From contig NC_082694.2 of NCBI RefSeq assembly GCF_949987515.2, positions 57,906,080 to 57,970,079 on the forward strand: 64,000 bases of DNA, in the 5' to 3' direction. Position numbers and translations under genes: made by a program. The notes beneath the pieces were generated by a model. That model was not told the DNA's origin, searched no databases, and saw nothing but the letters and a program-made list of their open reading frames with translations. This document shows, in pieces, positions 35,286 to 47,469 of the stretch (its first letter is position 1; every line of letters begins with the position of its first letter). This stretch comes from Delphinus delphis. Taxonomy: Eukaryota; Chordata; Mammalia; Artiodactyla; Delphinidae.

Positions 35286-35774
35286 CTATGATAGTTGACA
35301 GGGCTGCCCTGGGACTTTGCCCTTTTTTCTCTTATTTTTCCTCCCCAAATCCCTCCTTATTTCTGTCGTGATGATGCTAGTATGAAAGACAACAGTGTAG
35401 AAATTTAGTCTGAGAAGTTTTCATCCACTTTATCAAAAGCTGATCTCTTGGAAAGAAGGCACAGTCTGTGCTTGAAATCCAAGTTCTTGGGTCAAGAACC
35501 TGAAATGATGTAAACTGGAACCATTCCAGAAGTGGGGCTGGAGGCCGCTAGTATCATACTTAGAAATCCTTGAACCTTGGGCACAATTTTGCAAAAAAGA
35601 GATCCTTTCTAGTTATTATCCCCTTAAAACAAACTTTTCTGAAACCTGGAGGGAGCAAAGGCAAGACAGAGAGTCTTAGCTCTCCCAAGTCAGAAGATGA
35701 TATTTAGGTGGTCCTTATTGCTATGGAAATCTAAGGGGGTGGTTCCAGATGACTAAGTAAAGAAAAACACTAAC
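35286..35774. other. Unique non-coding sequence
   Basis: Nothing recognised. Confidence 0.5.
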
Positions 35775-35990
35775 GCACTGAATTTAGAATCATGAGCGTT
35801 GGGGTTACATTCCTCAATCTCTCAAGTTTCTTAACTTCTTGGACCTTCAGTTTCTTTATTTGTAAAGCGGAGATGATAATAGTAGTACAGTCTTAATAAT
35901 ACTGTTAATAATGAGGTTGTCATAATTAAAATAAAAAGACAGGTGTGAAAGTGCTTTGTAAATTGTAAAACACTAAAGTTGGTATTAATT
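35775..35990 (+). repeat. MIR SINE
   Basis: CTTCAGTTTCTTTATTTGTA then AAGCGGAGATGATAATAGTA, TGAGGTTGTCATAATTAAAA and AGTGCTTTGTAAATTGTAAA match MIR sense to its 3' end. Confidence 0.8.
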
Positions 35991-37203
35991 TCTTGAGATA
36001 CTGACCCAAGAATATAGTAAAGACTTTCTTTGCTCCCATTGTAATATATTTATAGGTTTAGTGTACTTTGTAAATTTAGCATATTTTGTCATTCCCTATT
36101 AGAGTTAAACACACTTTTAGCAAGAAGCTCAAGTCGTCTGATAAGAATAAGGTATCTAAGAAGTAAAATTTTCACCAGGAGATCGTGGTCGACTCGGGAA
36201 TAATTTAGACTGTTAAGTACACAGGAAAAAGCAAAGTCACTTTAAAAACAACAGGAGGCCAGTGAAGCCTACGCACAAGTTTGAGGTGAAATGAGGGGGA
36301 GGAGAGAAAAGAGACATTTGAGAGGCTTTTTGATAGAAGAAGCTAGCGGAGAGGGTGTCCTGGAGGGAAGGTTGGAAATGCAAATTGATTTCCTAGGGAT
36401 CTGACGTCCCATCCTCTGTTGAACTTATAGAAAAATGTCTAAGCCCTAAGGACTCACCAACCTATGCTACAGCTCTAGAAGAAACTCTGAAAGACTTACC
36501 ACTCCTGTTCATACAGTGACTCCGTGACAGAGGAAAGAAATCCTTTTTCTTAATTTTAATGTGTATTATATTTCTGTTGAATCTGTCGCCCAGAATTTAC
36601 ATCCGGAATTTATAAATATGCAGTTATTAGAATGCCGTACCTCTCCATGACATGTTTTCTAAGACCACCAGGCATCCCACAAAGTTTAATGGTTATCTCA
36701 ACTTCCTTACCTCTTTGTGGGCTTTATTTCATAGATCTTTATCCTTAAAGATGTAAATATTGCAAAGATACAAACCAAAGGGGAAATTCTGAATTATTTC
36801 TTCGATGTTTCTAATCAGTGTTTTGCCTCATTTCTTTTCTGCCCCAGTGGTGGTAAAGTAAAATCCCTTCTCATGATGTTCAGCTGCCAGGCTTAACCCG
36901 CAGCTGATTTCCCCCAATTGGCTCAGCCAATGGCTCAACAGTTTAACTGGAAAGACATTTATAAAAGCTGCTAAAGAGAATCCAGATAGACTTGCCAGAA
37001 GTTTGTTTCCGGCATATTCTGTGGTATTGGTGTTGACATGTACTGAAATGCCTGACAAGCCATAGATAGAAGGACAGGGGCTATGGGGCTGGCCAATCCA
37101 TGACCCAATAAGCATTACTTTAACAACTGAGATTGGACTGGAATAGAACGAAACGTCCCAAGACAACTGATGGCTGAAAACAAGACAAAGCTCTAAAATT
37201 ATT
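35991..37203. other. Unique non-coding sequence
   Basis: No repeat recognised. The 112-codon minus-strand frame at 36828-37166 has no recognisable domain. Confidence 0.5.
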
Positions 37204-37573
37204 ATTTTTTTAAATCTTTATTAGAGTATAATTGCTTTACAGTGGTGTGTGAGTTTCTGCTTTATAACAAAGTGAATCAGTTATACATATACATATGTTC
37301 CCATATCTCTTTCCTCTTGCGTCTCCCTCCCTCCCACCCTCCCTATCCCACCCCTCTAGGTGGTCACAAAGCACCGAGCTGATCTCCCTGTGCTATGCAG
37401 CTGCTTCCCACTAGCTATCTATTTTAGGTTTGGTAGTGTATATATGTCCATGCCTCTCTCTTGCTTTGTCACAGCTTACCCTTCCTGGACTTATCCTCAA
37501 GTCCATTCTCTAGTAGGTCTGTGTCTTTATTCCTGTCTTACCCCTAGGTTCTTCATGACTTTTTTTTTTTTTT
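37204..37573 (-). repeat. L1 LINE 3' UTR, antisense, 5'-truncated
   Basis: The plus strand shows the reversed cetartiodactyl L1 3' UTR: poly-T, AAATCTTTATTAGAGTATAA, TTGCTTTACAGTGGTGTGTG, AAAGTGAATCAGTTATACAT, CACAAAGCACCGAGCTGATC, CCTGTGCTATGCAGCTGCTT, CTTGCTTTGTCACAGCTTAC, AGTAGGTCTGTGTCTTTATT and CCTAGGTTCTTCATGAC. The copy breaks off in the A-rich start of the 3' UTR (T-run at 37561-37573). Low divergence suggests a moderately young copy. No ORF2 remains. Confidence 0.92.
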
Positions 37574-39329
37574 AGCATTGTTAAAAATACCCAGTTTTTC
37601 TTAAAGTGGAGCTGTTGAAGCTCATGCACATTAATAATCAAGAGATTCTGTGCAGGTGCTTTTGCTCCCCACTTAGTAATTTATGTCCTCAGCTAGTGGT
37701 TATCACGTAGGTGCTTGTTCCGTGAGCATCGTGGAGTTGCAGACACAGCCATAACAACCCACCTTAGAGGACGACAACGCGAGGGTGGTAAGAACAGTAA
37801 TAACAGAAAATGGTTCTAATTTTAATAAAAACGGAAGAGGATTACCCTGGAACTAGCAAATCCCACTTCTTCCCGATAAAATTCAATGTCAGACATTAAT
37901 ATTAATTAGGTTATATTCATATAATGTCTAGTATATTAATAAGTAATATTTGATATTGGATTATAGGAAGAAATTGGGATAAATACAACGATCTGAATTT
38001 TGGTTTTGAAAAAGTACCAAGTGCATAATAAGGAAGTGGGAGACCTGGCCTGCCACTAGTTCCCGTAAAGATAGGGAGGCTTTTGTTGCCTTCAAGCTTC
38101 ATGTGAGTCAGTGGTGTAATGTGTCTCTGAACAAAGCTGGTGTAACCCTAGACTGCATCTTAGCAGAAGCAATGCGTCCAGATCTTTTAGATTTCATCGT
38201 CTTCCTACACTCAGTATTGGGTGGATCACAGCTCAAGTATTCAATTCCAGTTCAGACCTGCATGTTTAGATATCATGGAAAGTCTAGAGGCATCTAGATG
38301 AGATGGTGAACAGTTATGACAGAATGGCACAGACGGATCACACATGTGCATTTGCGTTACTTGAGACTGGGTGGGTGGTTTTCAACGGGATAAGGAGAAG
38401 ACTTGCTGCACAGTTTGGTAAATTGTGTTTCCATTGGAAGAAGCAAGTTACCAACGTTTATCAGAAATCAGCAGAGCAGGGGCAGAAATGGGGCTGGACC
38501 ACTATGGCCAGAAGCCATAATTTGGAGGTAAGTCAGAGTAAGGGAAAAGGGGGCACATGGGTACCATGAATGCCGAGGACAAAGCAAAGATCAGAGTTGG
38601 ATGTTAGAGTAGTTATAGTGTAGTGTCAGAGAAGGTAAGCCAAGGTCAATGTCAGGAAACTCCAGGTTGGCTGGGAGACACAGGCAGAAGGAGATGCTGA
38701 ACATTAGACGCAACGTTTGATGTCCAGGAAATAACTGGAGGTAGCGACCAGGAAGAGGAACAAGGAAGCCAGAAGTGGCACCACAGAGGCCAGCACAGGT
38801 GACAGAGCTGGGACTGTTCATTCTATGTGGCATCATCTGCTTGACTCAGCAAGAGTTGGTATGAGCTTTTATATGTGAAAGCTTGTCTTTGGGGACCAAC
38901 ACATTGGCAGGGGCTGGGCTCTCCAGAGAGGTCTTACAATTCTACCAGTTTGGTTTTGTGAAAAATTCCTAGGAAATCACCTAGAACTGCAGGAATTCAT
39001 CTCTCTTTTTTGACCACCTTCAAACCCTTGAAAATCAGATGGCAAATCTCCGGTGTAATTTTAAGATGTTTAATTTGAATGTGTATAACCTAAAACTGGC
39101 AGATGAAGTCCTTTTAAGAGGATTTTAGATTGATTAAACTTGTTAATTACTGTCATTGGATTGCTGCCATGCACTTTTTTTTTATTCCTTTGTAATGACA
39201 AAATCTCTCTAAAATATAAACTACATTTTCATCAACATTGTCAAATGCCATTTATAAAAAAACAAGCATAGCAACACACAGAAATAATGTTCTAGAGAGA
39301 TCATAGTTCTGTATGGAGCAGTTATGAAT
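37574..39329. other. Unique non-coding sequence
   Basis: No named repeat. Overlapping open frames at 38103-38297, 38303-38569 (plus) and 38591-38836 (minus) have no domain. 38580-38830 is purine-rich and may be an unrecognised old repeat. Confidence 0.45.
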
Positions 39330-39515
39330 AGTGAAAAGGATACTGGAATTGCAGGGACCAAAAAAGACCTAATTTTTTGGTTTGAGTGTTCCTACATGCC
39401 TGTCTAAATGACCTTGAGCGAGTTACATAATCCTCTTTAAGCCTGTTGCCTCATGTATAAACTGAACATAATCACATCTGCAGAACAGTGTCATTGTGAG
39501 GATGGAATTAGAGAA
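39330..39515 (+). repeat. MIR SINE
   Basis: AATGACCTTGAGCGAGTTAC, TAATCCTCTTTAAGCCTGTT, GCCTCATGTATAAACTGAAC and GTCATTGTGAGGATGGAATT are MIR in sense. Confidence 0.8.
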
Positions 39516-39665
39516 TAAACACGACAATTAACATTTATGCCACACTTTATAAAGCCTTTCTGATGTGTATTATTCCATTTGATCTTCATAACAGCCTTGT
39601 GAGGCCGTTTTCATTATTGTGGGTTTTATATTCTTATTTTTCTGATGAAGTAACTTCCCCCCAGA
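39516..39665 (-). repeat. MIR SINE, antisense, abutting the previous MIR
   Basis: AATTAACATTTATGCCACAC, GTGTATTATTCCATTTGATC, TTCATAACAGCCTTGTGAGG then CCGTTTTCATTATTGTG are MIR antisense. Together with 39330-39515 it makes a tail-to-tail pair. Confidence 0.7.
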
Positions 39666-39699
39666 TCACATATTGGCAAAACTGCAACTCATTTTACAT

Positions 39700-39910
39700 G
39701 CACCACATAAACATTTATTTTATGACTACCGTGTGCCAGACCTATTTTAAGAAGCACGGGCAACTGTAATAATAATAAAAGCTAACATTTATTGAGCGCT
39801 TACTATAAGTTGCTCGAAGTATGTATGTTTATTAGTCCGTTTAACAGTGTCCTTATGGGGCAGGTACTCTTATTACCCTCATATGACAAATTGAGAATAC
39901 AGAAATAAAA
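39700..39910 (-). repeat. L2/MIR fragments, antisense
   Basis: AAACATTTATTTTATGACTA then CCGTGTGCCAGACC is a short L2-like end. 39775-39905 (GCTAACATTTATTGAGCGCT, TACTATAAGTTGCTCGAAGT, GGGGCAGGTACTCTTATTAC) is antisense MIR. Confidence 0.75.
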
Positions 39911-40434
39911 CAGGCATATCCATTACAGTTTTCAGGGAGCTTGTAATGTACTGCGAAAGAATGAAGCCCTGGTTTTCTGACTCCCAAATCTATTTTTTTT
40001 TAAATATTGTAGAGCAATTTTTAGACTCTCAAATGCAAGGCAAATGAGTGACATGTTTATGTGTATAAATGTAGGTATGGACAGGTCATTGGATAAACAG
40101 GAAACCTGACTTATGCTCTCTGCGTAAGGAGTATTCCCGAAGATATCTTCCAAAGGGGACTCCGAGTCTCCCTACCGTAGGGGTTCTTGAATGGTGTGAT
40201 TGAGTCCAAGAGTAGAAAAATATTATTTGGCTATCTATATCTAGGTGAAAAGTGAAATGGGCAGTTAATCATCTCTCATTATGTGTGGATGCCAAGTATT
40301 TAGATAACTGTGAACACATACATTATCGATTTTATTCTCTGCAGGTTATTTAGACGTTTGAATTTATAACAACATAACCCGGAAGCAAACTGATATGAAG
40401 CTCAGTATCAAAATATGATACAACAATATATAGC
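39911..40434. other. Unique non-coding sequence
   Basis: Nothing recognised. Confidence 0.5.
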
Positions 40435-40620
40435 AGATAAAAGGACCACCAACTTGGGTAGGAGAAAGTCTGAATTCTTGTCCCATTTTCATGTTTTTGG
40501 TTTAGTCACATGTAAATTTGAGTTTAATACCTTCCCTGCCTACGCTGTGGTTTTCTGAGGTTCAGATGAGGTAAAGCAGTTAAATACACTCAGAAAATGG
40601 TAAACTACCATAAATAACTC
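40435..40620 (+). repeat. MIR SINE, strongly diverged
   Basis: AAAGTCTGAATTCTTGTCCC, TACGCTGTGGTTTTCTGAGG and CAGATGAGGTAAAGCAGTTA fit the order of MIR sense, but many positions differ. Confidence 0.45.
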
Positions 40621-43429
40621 ATTGAGAACATGGCTTAGTATGGATCAGTCCCAGAGTGGTTTTAGGGCTAAAAGAATACATGCGTGCAATACAATAAATA
40701 CGACCCTTACTTGATCTCTTGATTAAAGAGACATGTACTCCAGCCATAACCTTAAAATCTCCCTTTTCTTCTCCCATCTGTTATCTATACACACCCTGAA
40801 GCTGTTCCCTTTCTTCTCTCAATAAAAAAAAATTTTAAAGGATAAAAATTTCCACCTGTTGTATCTTCTTATCCTCATCCATTGCTCTTATAAAAACTAT
40901 CTTTAGGGCTATAGAGGTAACAAGGTGAGAAACTCCAGGGTAGTTTTAATTAGTTATTTTTTAAACCACTTATATTGTGCTCACATTTTTCCCCAAAACT
41001 CACAGGCATTTTTTCCCCCCAAATGCTACCAGAGCAAATCTCCCTAGGAAAATCCTTCTCCTACTGAACAGGCAAATAACGTGGCTGTCCAGAATCAATC
41101 AGCCTTCAAGAAATGAATGTTACAACTCAGGGCCCAAACCCAAAGCTCCATTTGCCTAACTAGGCATAATCCTCAACCCAACCGGTTATCAATAATGAAA
41201 CCAACCAAGCACATGTATTATTACCTGCCAAAGAGGTGCAGATCTAAAGGAGGGCTCTTGATCTGACGGGCTTGTTTCCATGTTTATATAAAAAATGTAT
41301 TGTTCGTGGTATAACTAAATAACTACTGAACAACTGACAAGATGGTAAACAAGCTTTTTTGAGTAATTGCCTCAGGGTGGTTTGGGATTTAATGGTAGTA
41401 GCTTTTGTTTTGCAATCTTTTACCATGTGTCAGACGATTGACAGGTTATTTCTCGTGGATCATCGATCATCTTCACAAGGACCGCAAAGAGGAGCTCCGA
41501 GGGCTGTTATGTAGCTTATGTGCTTTGAAAGCACTCAGTTTAGTGGTGGCACGAAATAAACGCTTAAGTGAATGTTAGGTGCTATCTTCATCATCATCAT
41601 CTTCATCGTTATTATTTCAGTGGGTATAAAGTTGGACAGCAAAAGGGCAAGGAGACAGCTTATATTATCAGCTGTGTATTATTCTTTTGGCAATAAGCTT
41701 TAACTTGAAATTGAAAAAAGAAAGCATGTTGAATGTATGGCTTATCTCATTGACTGAAAGTCTGGTTTTGTGTCTCTTGAGTTTTATTTAAGTGGAGAAT
41801 GATTGTAACACTCATCTAATACCAACCTTTACCAGTAAAAACTCTTTCATTCCTCTAGATCAGGTGTACAGATTAACACAGAAAAGTCCTAAGCCAGTAA
41901 TCCTGAATGAAAGCAGTACCTCCTGGGGGTTGAGGTTCTGGGGATGCTTTGGGATAATTGGTGGGGCTTTGTTATTGCTGTCCTGGTGACGAGGAGGCAA
42001 CAGAACTAGAACTTAGTGAACGTGGGGGACTAGGGTGCTGGATAAACTGCACTGCATGACAGAGTCTCAAATGACAAAAAATCTCCTTGTGTTCCGTGTC
42101 ACTCTGAGTGTCTCCCAGAAATCCACATGAGTGAAAATTCAGTTCATAATTATCTGATCATGTTTGAGGGATGCAGCTGGCTTGCAAATAAAGGGAAGAT
42201 TGTACTTCACCTGGTTTAGAACTTTACCAAGAATTGCTCACAGTTTTGGAAAATTGCATCCCAAGGCAACAGTAGTTGTCTTGCTTGAGTCATCAAGACA
42301 CCATATCCATATTGATCTGCAGTTGTAACTGTCACATGCAAATATGTAATTTTATTAGCATAGCATATTATTAATAATTAAATATTAAGCAAAGCATTAA
42401 AAACTATTTTGTTTTTTGCTACCCTATAAAAGATAATTGGCAGCACAATGATAAATCCTTTCTTTCTTCACTTTGATGGTTGGTAATTTGTCTTGGATAA
42501 ATTATTCCTACTTTAAATTAAGATTATTTACATCTTATCCTAATACTGGTTTTTGTTTTTCCTTTTCTTTTTCTGGGACCCGTCTTTATACTGTATATCT
42601 GTTTTTCATTTTCCAGTATCCTTTAGACAGGAATCGCTTCTCATTTTTCTTTTACATCCAAACTTATTCATTATTGGAGGATGTAGCCTAGTGTAATTAT
42701 TATTGAACAATTACATAGTTAAATCGATAACATTTTATTGTAAATTAATATCTTACATTTTAAATTTATATTATCATCTGTGCATTATGTAGGCATATTT
42801 GCCTTTAGGAATGTAAGTAAGTTTAATTATTTAAGATAATGGATAAGGAAGAAAAGTGTTATAAAATATTGTTATAAAGAGGAACTGGATCTGATAGGAT
42901 CGATAGCTGCCATTGAAAACAAAACTATGGAACTGCTGCTAATTTAGAACCAATCCTTTAAACATTCATTCATCATTATTTTTTTTCTAGGTAATGATTT
43001 TCATGAGGTAACTGGTGTTGAATGTGATGAAAAGATTATCAAATTGGATTATAGTTCATTTGGGGAGAAAATAATTTCCCTTTGGGATCTCTAAGACCTG
43101 GCTATGAGGAATTTGAAAGATGTTGCCATTCCTTCAGATTAGATAGAAACAGAGCCACTGAAATATGGTTGGTTCCTGCTGGTGTGGACCTGTTTTTACT
43201 TATAGACTGGTGTGGTCTGGAGAGCAACCTGTTCAAGGTAAATCACAAGATGGAGAGGAGATGTGCCTGGAAATGTGGGTGGGTCCAGGCTGGGGAGAAC
43301 TTGGGCCAGTGCTGTTCTATGCAGTTGTTACTTCAGCAACAGAGAGGGAAGTGACATCAGCATTTATTTTACAGGCATTTATTTATGACATAATGTGGAG
43401 GCTTTTTTGGGGTTAGGGGCTAGCTGGGA
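40621..43429. other. Unique non-coding sequence with minor repeats
   Basis: 41505-41575 (AGTGGTGGCACGAAATAAAC then GCTTAAGTGAATG) may be a MIR end. A (TCA)n-like run lies at 41587-41606. 41890-42110 may be an old hAT fragment but could not be named. No gene is recognised; overlapping frames at 43082-43416 have no domain. Confidence 0.45.
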
Positions 43430-43775
43430 GAAAAGAAACCAGTTTAGAAAATTATGTAAATTTTACAGAGAGTGGTAATGGGAATGGAAAGCTAGACATA
43501 GATTTAAAGGATATTTGGGAAAGAAAATTTATGTCTGACAAAATATGGGCAGATGAAGGAAGGGAGTGGGAGAAAGACCTGGAAGCAAACATGATTCCAA
43601 AGTGTTCACCTTAAGTAAATGTCCATCCAGATAGAAAGTACAGGGTGGTGGTGAGGTCTGTGGGGACCTCTTAGATTAGCTTGGTGTTTAGTTTCAGATA
43701 CCCGTGAGACACCCATACAAAGGTGTTCAACTCCTTCCCTATTAGATGAAAGGTAGAAAGATAGATAGTGAAGAT
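43430..43775 (-). repeat. L2 LINE, antisense, diverged
   Basis: AGTTTCAGATACCCGTGAGA then CACCCATACAAAGG, together with the preceding AGACCTGGAAGCAAACATGA and TTCCAAAGTGTTCACCTTAA, matches the antisense L2 region around GAGACACCTGTGAGACATCC. Confidence 0.55.
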
Positions 43776-43981
43776 GTCTTATAGTAGCGTAGTTACTGTT
43801 GCATTAAATTTGAATGAAATCAAGCTGAATATATTTGCTAACATAAAAAAAGTATATAGTGTTTAAAAGAAGGAGGCAATTTTCAAAGAAAAAGCTATGT
43901 TTCAAATAATCTTAGGTGAATTTCAAGGTAAAAAGTAATATACTATTCCTCTTTGCTTTGTGTAAAAAATAACCCCAAAAT

Positions 43982-44190
43982 GGGGCTTCCCTGGTGGCGC
44001 AGTGGTTGAGAGTCCGCCTGCCGATGCAGGGAGCGTGGGTTCGTGCCCCGGTCCGGGAAGATCCCACATGCCGCGGAGCGGCTGGGCCCGTGAGCCATGG
44101 CCACTGAGCCCGCGCGTCCGGAGCCTGTGCTCCACAACGGGAGAGGCCACAGCAGTGAGAGGCCCACGTACCGCAAAACAAAACAAAACA
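43982..44190 (+). repeat. CHR SINE, short form, full length
   Basis: It carries the head GGGGCTTCCCTGGTGGCGCA, the B-box-like GGTTCGTGCCC, GGAGCGGCTGGGCCCGTGAG, and the end TACCGC with an (AAAAC)n tail. No clear target-site duplication was found, unlike most sister copies. Frames of 80-130 codons across it on both strands come from its low stop content. Confidence 0.93.
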
Positions 44191-44439
44191 TTTTTATTTC
44201 TTAATTTATTACATTTACAAATAAATACTGTTACCTTTTTTTTTTTTTCTACTGACTCCGTCTTTCACCTCAGTCCTTATTACCAGCCTTCATTTTCTGG
44301 TCTTAAGAATTTTTGTCTGAATGTTAGGACATTTATAAAGGCCACCAGAAGACCTTGTGAAGAATACTCTTCTAGAACACTATTTTCATAATGTCTTCTA
44401 AAACTTAATTTCCTGACAGCATTTCATGAGACATATAAA
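44191..44439. other. Unique sequence with a T-run
   Basis: A T-run lies at about 44237-44249. Nothing else is recognised. Confidence 0.5.
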
Positions 44440-44600
44440 AGTTTTATTCATTCATTCACTATGTGTAATGCCAGGCATTGTACTAGATGCTAGGGATGCC
44501 GTAATGAAGAATGAAAAATAAGTAAAATTAATGCAAAAGGAGGGCAGGATTTGCCTTCCTGGAGTTAGAGACAAGCAATTATAGTCAGGTCTGATAAGTT
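44440..44600 (-). repeat. L2 LINE 3' end, antisense
   Basis: TTATTCATTCATTCACTATG, AATGCCAGGCATTGTACTAG, ATGCTAGGGATGCCGTAATG and TTGCCTTCCTGGAGTTAGAG are the reversed L2 terminus. Confidence 0.8.
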
Positions 44601-45649
44601 CTCTGACAGAGCAAGTAACCTTGGCAAGGTTACTTCTCATGGTTGCCAGGTGGGCAGGGGCAGTCCTCCCTGTGTATTACGTATGGCCACTTAGCACACA
44701 GGGCATTCAATTGACTTTTCCTAATTCCCAGTGACTGCAGAGGACACCATTGAGTAGAAAAGCATCATGCTGCTCCCAGTGTACAGGCAATGAGGCACCT
44801 TATAGGTTAGACCACCTTGTCATGAGGTCTTGTTTGTACTTCAGACCATCTTGATGGATACCAGATGGGAACCTTTTATATCAAACTGCCAGGTACTGAA
44901 TATTGTTCTAAAATTATTAATAAGTAATAATAAGACTGCTTTTTAAATGTGATTCCTTTAGGGATTCTACTAATGTTTGTGACATTTTAAAGCATTGAAA
45001 GAAATGAAATGATCACATCAGGCACATATTTGCCCAACAGATTTTCCAGATCAGAATACTAAGCCCTCTTAGACATCACAGAATCAATTTGTCATTTGAC
45101 ACTTGAAGTAAACAGCTCGTATAAAATGCCTGGATGGCTGGTCACAACCATCCAGTTCATTATCTGAACTGCTAGTAAGCCCTTCATGCCCTGTGTGCTT
45201 AGAGAGTATCTTAACTCTTAAGCTCCATTAGTAAACAAGGCTCTCTTGAATTCACTGTTAACACCCTACTTAGATGGTCTCTGCTGCTGGGAAGTTTTCA
45301 GCTTACTAAGCCCCTTGTTTTACCTCTTTTCCCTGCTCTAAACAATGTCATCTGAGACAGATGATGGCTTCCTGCCAGTGGACATTTCTAGACCCAGGAT
45401 AAATGTGCTCTTTGCATTGAAAGAGATCCACAGGCTCTTTTTGTACTCATTTTGCTCTGTCTCTCCAGTTGTCTGATCGCCATTTAGCCTTGGATGATTT
45501 CCTAGATTCACAGCGCAGGTGCCCTGATAAGCCATCGCGCTGTGTGGCCCTGGGAGAGGGTGCTGGACCCATGGCACGCTAATTCTAGGGAGATATCTGT
45601 AACAACCAGGGTCCCATGGAATAGTGGGCTCAGACTCAGAGTGGTTCAA
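44601..45649. other. Unique non-coding sequence
   Basis: No named repeat. The 103-codon minus-strand frame at 45338-45649 has no recognisable domain. Confidence 0.5.
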
Positions 45650-45890
45650 AGTGAGTTATGGACTCTTGAGTTAGGTTCCTTGGGGTTAATGCCTTTACAG
45701 CTGTGTGACTCAGGGCAAGTGACAACCTCACTGTGCCTCAGTTTCCCAATCTATAAAATGAGAAAAATAATCATACCTACCTCACAGGTATTTATGCTAA
45801 GAATGAGGCATAAGTAAGATAATGCAAGTAAAATGCTTAGAACAGTATTTGGCGTACCATGTTTTCAGGAAATGTTAAACGTTCTTACTC
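45650..45890 (+). repeat. MIR SINE, well preserved
   Basis: CTGTGTGACTCAGGGCAAGT, CTGTGCCTCAGTTTCCCAAT, CTATAAAATGAGAAAAATAA, CATACCTACCTCACAGGTAT and AATGCTTAGAACAGTATTTG follow MIR closely. Confidence 0.9.
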
Positions 45891-46019
45891 AGTGAAGTGT
45901 GGGATGACCATCTATCATAGACAAAGAGCTATTACATAAATACCTGTTAACCACATATAAATAAGTAAGCTATCTCTAATTCTATGTTTTTTTAAAAAAG
46001 CCCCAACTTTGATACCATG

Positions 46020-46360
46020 TGGTTGAGTCAAGATGCAACAGGGTTGAAACTTGGTTCTACTTCTTATGAACTGTATAACGTTTATTCTTTCATTCTGCCC
46101 ATGTTTACTGAGCCTTTCAGTATATGCTAGGCAGAAAGTTGGGCTGTAGGTATATAGTGGGGAGAAAAATCAAAATGGCCCCCGTCTTCATGGAGCTTCA
46201 ATCAATTTTTTAACCTTTTTGTACCTCATTTTACTTATCTCTAAAATGGGGTAATAATATGACCTCATAAGATTCTCAAAAGGATTGAATGAGTTACACA
46301 TACAAAGCTCCAGGTACATGGTAGTGAGCACTAAATAAGTATGAGTTCTCTTTCCTTTTC
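46020..46360 (+). repeat. MIR SINE split by an L2 fragment
   Basis: The left part (AACTTGGTTCTACTTCTTAT, GAACTGTATAAC) and right part (TTTTTAACCTTTTTGTACCT, TTATCTCTAAAATGGGGTAA, TGACCTCATAAGATTCTCAA, AAAGCTCCAGGTACATGGTA) are consecutive MIR segments. They are separated at about 46082-46205 by antisense L2 sequence. Confidence 0.75.
46082..46205 (-). repeat. L2 LINE 3' end inserted in a MIR, antisense
   Basis: TTATTCTTTCATTCTGCCCA, TGTTTACTGAGCCTTTCAGT, ATGCTAGGCAGAAAGTTGGG and CCCGTCTTCATGGAGCTTCA are reversed L2 end phrases. They interrupt MIR sequence that resumes immediately after. Confidence 0.75.
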
Positions 46361-46779
46361 TCCTCAGGAGACAGTCTTTCCGTCTCTTGCACATGGTCAA
46401 TACTCTTTATGTATCTGTTGATTTAAGTTCAGCTCTGGGTAAAAGATATTTAGTGCTTTAACCAGAATGCAATTTCTTGGCGTGATGTTGGAACCCGATT
46501 TTTAATGAAACCCGTCGTAAAACAGAAACAGCAGCAGCACTGTATGGTACATCAAGCACGTCGTGCTTTTCACTTTGTGCTCGCACGACACTGAGTTCCT
46601 ACCTCTAAGGTGGGACTTAGGATGTTATAGCACATATTTCCTTATATATCTTGTATTCCCAGCTGGAGTTCTGCCCCGTGGAGGATCTCAACACCATATG
46701 CAGTTCACTGCTGGGGCCTGTTGATGTTTTCCTCCTAAATATCCCTCCATCCTCTCCCCTTCTCATCTCTGTACTTCTT

Positions 46780-46985
46780 TTTTTTGGGGGGGGGGCGGTA
46801 TGCGGGTGTCTCGCTGTTGTGGCCTCTCCCGTTGCGGAGCACAGGCTCTGGATGCGCAGGCTCAGCGGCCATGGCTCACGGGCCCAGCCGCTCTGCGGCA
46901 TGTGGGATCTTCCCAGACCGGGGCACGAACCTGTGTTCCCTGCATCGGCAGGCGGACTTTCAACCACTGCGCCACCAGGGAAGCC
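46780..46985 (-). repeat. CHR SINE, short form, antisense, with a C10 run before the A-tail
   Basis: The reverse complement of the short CHR form, ending in CACCAGGGAAGCCC. A perfect 16-bp target-site duplication (CATCTCTGTACTTCTT) lies at 46764-46779 and 46986-47001. On the SINE strand, ten C (46786-46795) sit between the TACCG end and the poly(A), which other copies lack. A 197-codon frame on the minus strand (46617-47210) runs through this SINE and is not a gene. Confidence 0.95.
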
Positions 46986-47089
46986 CATCTCTGTACTTCT
47001 TGACCCTAAACCAAGCTGCTGTGAAGCATCTTGTCTAGTCTGTTGCAGTCCATAGCTGATTTTCCCGATCCCCTCTAGCTGGCTTTTGA

Positions 47090-47200
47090 TCTGTTCTCCA
47101 CCCAGAAGCTGGAATGATCCTCTCATTCCTCTGCTTAAAGCTGTCCAAGGCTTCCCACTGTGCTCAGGATAAAAACCCTTGTGTGGAATTGAAAGGCTCT
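47090..47200 (+). repeat. L2 LINE fragment, sense
   Basis: GAAGCTGGAATGATCCTCTC, ATTCCTCTGCTTAAAGCTGT, CCAAGGCTTCCCACTGTGCT and CAGGATAAAAACCCTTGTGT match L2 sense, upstream of the segment at 47470. Confidence 0.85.
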
Positions 47201-47469
47201 GCATGTACAATCAACACCTTCCAATAACCATATAACATGAGCGACGTATGTAACTTCTAGTAATCATCTTAAAAAATTTTAAAAAAAGCAGCTGAAATTA
47301 ATGATATATTTTATTTAACTCAATATATCCAAATATTATCATTTGAACATGCAACCAATATACATAATTATTGAGATATTTTGCATTTATTTTCGTGCTA
47401 ACTCTTCGAAATTCAGTGTGAACTTTGCATTGACAGCATGTTTCATTTTGAAGGAGCTGTGCGTGTGCT
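47201..47469. other. AT-rich sequence between two L2 segments
   Basis: Unrecognised. It may be an insertion or a badly decayed part of the same L2. Confidence 0.4.

Noticed and set aside
46617..47210. The longest open frame (197 codons, minus strand)
   Set aside because: It runs through the CHR SINE at 46780-46985, and the same SINE-derived peptide (MVESPPADAG and similar) recurs at the other short SINEs. It reflects the GC-rich, stop-poor SINE, not a gene.
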